The notes below the pieces were generated by a model. The model worked only from the letters and a program-made list of their open reading frames with translations. It made no database searches and had not been told where the DNA came from. From Mariprofundaceae bacterium (GTDB lineage: Bacteria; Pseudomonadota; Zetaproteobacteria; Mariprofundales; Mariprofundaceae): a DNA stretch of 33,958 nucleotides. This document shows positions 32,417-33,958 of the stretch, piece by piece. How positions within the stretch are numbered: the stretch's first letter is position 1; the number at the start of each line of letters is the position of its first letter. Where the stretch lies: NCBI GenBank assembly GCA_027018935.1, contig JALUXZ010000233.1, positions 1-33,958 on the forward strand, read 5' to 3'. The translations under genes were made by a program, and so were the position numbers.

Positions 32417-33819
32417 AATCCCGCGTTAAGTTAATTCATTTCACAGGCATTGGTGGCATTGGCATGAGTGGTATTGCCGAGTTATTGCACAACCAAGGTT
32501 TTAACGTGCAAGGTAGCGATGCGGCGGATAGTCCAAATGTTCAACGCTTGCGTGATTTAGGCATCCCCGTTGCCATTGGACATGCCGCCGAACATATCGG
32601 TGATGCAGAAGTGGTGGTGGTGACATCGGCTGTCAATGAATCCAACCCTGAACTTACCGCTGCACGTGAGCGCAAAATACCAGTGATTCCACGTGCTGAA
32701 ATGCTCGCTGAACTTATGCGCATGAAACAAGGCATCGCGATTGCAGGTAGCCATGGCAAAACAACGATTACTTCCATGATTGCCCATGCCATGGAAGTGG
32801 CTGGTCTTGATCCTACCTATGTGATTGGTGGTCGTTTGATAGCATCAGGTAGCAATACACGTCTTGGCAGTAGCCCTTGGCTGGTGGCTGAAGCCGATGA
32901 AAGTGATGGCTCATTCTTGCATTTATCTCCTACCATTACAGTGGTTAGCAATATTGATCCCGAACACCTTGATCATTATGGGGATTTTGAAACATTGATG
33001 TCTGCATTTGTACAATTTGTGAATCAAACACCGTTTTATGGGCGTGTGGTGTTGCATCAAGAGCATCCCCATGTTGCAAGTTTGCGGGAGCATGTGCACA
33101 AACCCATCACGACGTATGGCTCTAGCCCACAAGCAGATATTCACCTCATTCACTCTGTGAGCAATGGTTATGGGCAAACATTGAGTATCGGACTACACGA
33201 TGCAGGGCATCAAGAGATGCAAATGCAAGAGCTTTATTTGCCCATGCCTGGTCAGCACAATGCTGAAAATGCCTTGGCTGCGATTGCTGTATTGCTTGAT
33301 TTGGATATTGATTGGGCAACTATTCAGCAAGGCTTTAAAAGCTTTGCTGGCATCCAACGCCGTTTTCAATGTTTTCCAACTCATAACAGCGTATTGGTGG
33401 ATGATTATGCGCATCACCCAAAAGAGATATTGGCAACCTTGAAGGCAGCCCGCACATGTTGGCCAGAGCGTCATATTACGGCTATTTTCCAGCCCCATCG
33501 CTACACCCGTACCCGTGATTTAATGGAAGATTTCTTAGGCTGCTTTGAATTAGCCAATGAGCTTATGTTACTGCCTGTATATGCTGCCAGTGAAGAGCCT
33601 ATTGAAGGTGCAACATCAGAAAGCTTGCAGCAAGGTTTACTGCGTCGTGGTCATCGTCAGGTTTCATTGCTAGATGATTTGGATGCTGCTTTTATCAATG
33701 CCAAAGATGCACTTGATAAAGATCATATTGTATTACTTATGGGAGCAGGCTCTGTCGGCTCATTGGCAGTACGTTTGCGAGACAGCCTTAGCAAGAATGA
33801 CGATGGAGAAAAAAGCTAA
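32413..33819 (+). CDS. murC: UDP-MurNAc--L-alanine ligase
   Basis: A 468-aa Mur ligase for the first amino acid. It starts MKSRVKLIHFTGIGGIGMSGIAELL, with the ATP loop IAGSHGKTTITSMIAHAM. EADESDGSFLHLSP, NIDPEHLDHYGDFE, DYAHHPKEI and FQPHRYTRTRDLM follow. The longer frame from 32338 overlaps murG out of phase and is not used. The TAA stop shares a base with the murB ATG. Confidence 0.97.
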   Translation: MKSRVKLIHFTGIGGIGMSGIAELLHNQGFNVQGSDAADSPNVQRLRDLGIPVAIGHAAEHIGDAEVVVVTSAVNESNPELTAARERKIPVIPRAEMLAELMRMKQGIAIAGSHGKTTITSMIAHAMEVAGLDPTYVIGGRLIASGSNTRLGSSPWLVAEADESDGSFLHLSPTITVVSNIDPEHLDHYGDFETLMSAFVQFVNQTPFYGRVVLHQEHPHVASLREHVHKPITTYGSSPQADIHLIHSVSNGYGQTLSIGLHDAGHQEMQMQELYLPMPGQHNAENALAAIAVLLDLDIDWATIQQGFKSFAGIQRRFQCFPTHNSVLVDDYAHHPKEILATLKAARTCWPERHITAIFQPHRYTRTRDLMEDFLGCFELANELMLLPVYAASEEPIEGATSESLQQGLLRRGHRQVSLLDDLDAAFINAKDALDKDHIVLLMGAGSVGSLAVRLRDSLSKNDDGEKS

Positions 33820-33958
33820 TGGCTTGGCAACAATCATTGCAAACACTGGGCGAGCTTAGCCTGAATGAGTCTATGGCGAATCACACCACGCTGGCTGTCG
33901 GTGGTGATGCTACATGCTATTTCAAACCCCATGATAAAAAATCATTGTCTCAGGCTTT
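33819..33958 (+). CDS. murB: UDP-N-acetylenolpyruvoylglucosamine reductase, N-terminal fragment
   Basis: Only the first 46 codons are present, up to the right edge. MAWQQSLQTLGELSLNESMANHTTLAVGGDATCYF contains the NHTT-x-x-V-G-G segment that opens the FAD-binding domain of MurB. MurB reduces UDP-GlcNAc-enolpyruvate to UDP-MurNAc. Position after murC supports the call. The rest of the gene, and probably ddl, ftsQ, ftsA and ftsZ, lies outside. Confidence 0.92.
   Translation, partial: MAWQQSLQTLGELSLNESMANHTTLAVGGDATCYFKPHDKKSLSQA

Overview
The window reads as chromosome of a Gram-negative proteobacterium. It carries LPS transport (lptF), heptose and KDO synthesis (rfaE1, kdsB), a short 4.5S-type SRP RNA, DAP-type peptidoglycan genes (MurE with a DNPR motif) and a dcw cluster in proteobacterial order. 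By eye the DNA is moderately AT-rich. The mix of gamma-like housekeeping genes with a GTPase/roadblock island would fit a deep-branching proteobacterium such as a zetaproteobacterium. That placement is inference only.

Layout. Positions 1-6238 are leftward housekeeping genes: dnaE, accA, tRNA-Ser(GGA), an unassigned foldable segment, SRP RNA (ffs) and the N-terminal part of lptF. Positions 6321-9231 hold a rightward, translationally overlapping trio: two unrecognised proteins followed by an ABC1/AarF-type atypical kinase. Positions 9232-9743 hold repeats: a 70-bp double palindrome and a 212-bp MITE-like element with perfect 19-bp inverted ends and a 6-bp target duplication.

Positions 9744-16834 form the accessory island. 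It has five genes for roadblock/LC7-type or LC7-like proteins, one fusion of a classical globin to a group-1-like truncated hemoglobin, and one fusion of a degenerate kinase-like domain to a calcineurin-like phosphoesterase. It ends with a DUF4388-like protein and a CvnD/MglA-like small GTPase. Several repeats sit between these genes, including one element inserted inside another. LC7 proteins are the usual partners or GAPs of MglA/Cvn-type GTPases, so the island looks like a GTPase switch with several alternative LC7 partners. The adjacent double globin suggests a possible gas or redox input (inference).

Positions 16926-20302/21069 return to housekeeping: a 7Fe-type ferredoxin, rlmN, a zinc-ribbon methyltransferase, rfaE1 and kdsB. 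Positions 21272-33958 carry the dcw cluster, preceded by a consensus-like promoter with two MraZ boxes. Its order is mraZ-rsmH-ftsL-ftsI-murE-murF-mraY-murD-ftsW-murG-murC-murB(partial). Almost every gene in it overlaps the next by 1-11 nt, so it is probably one long, translationally coupled transcript making lipid II and the septal synthase FtsW/FtsI.
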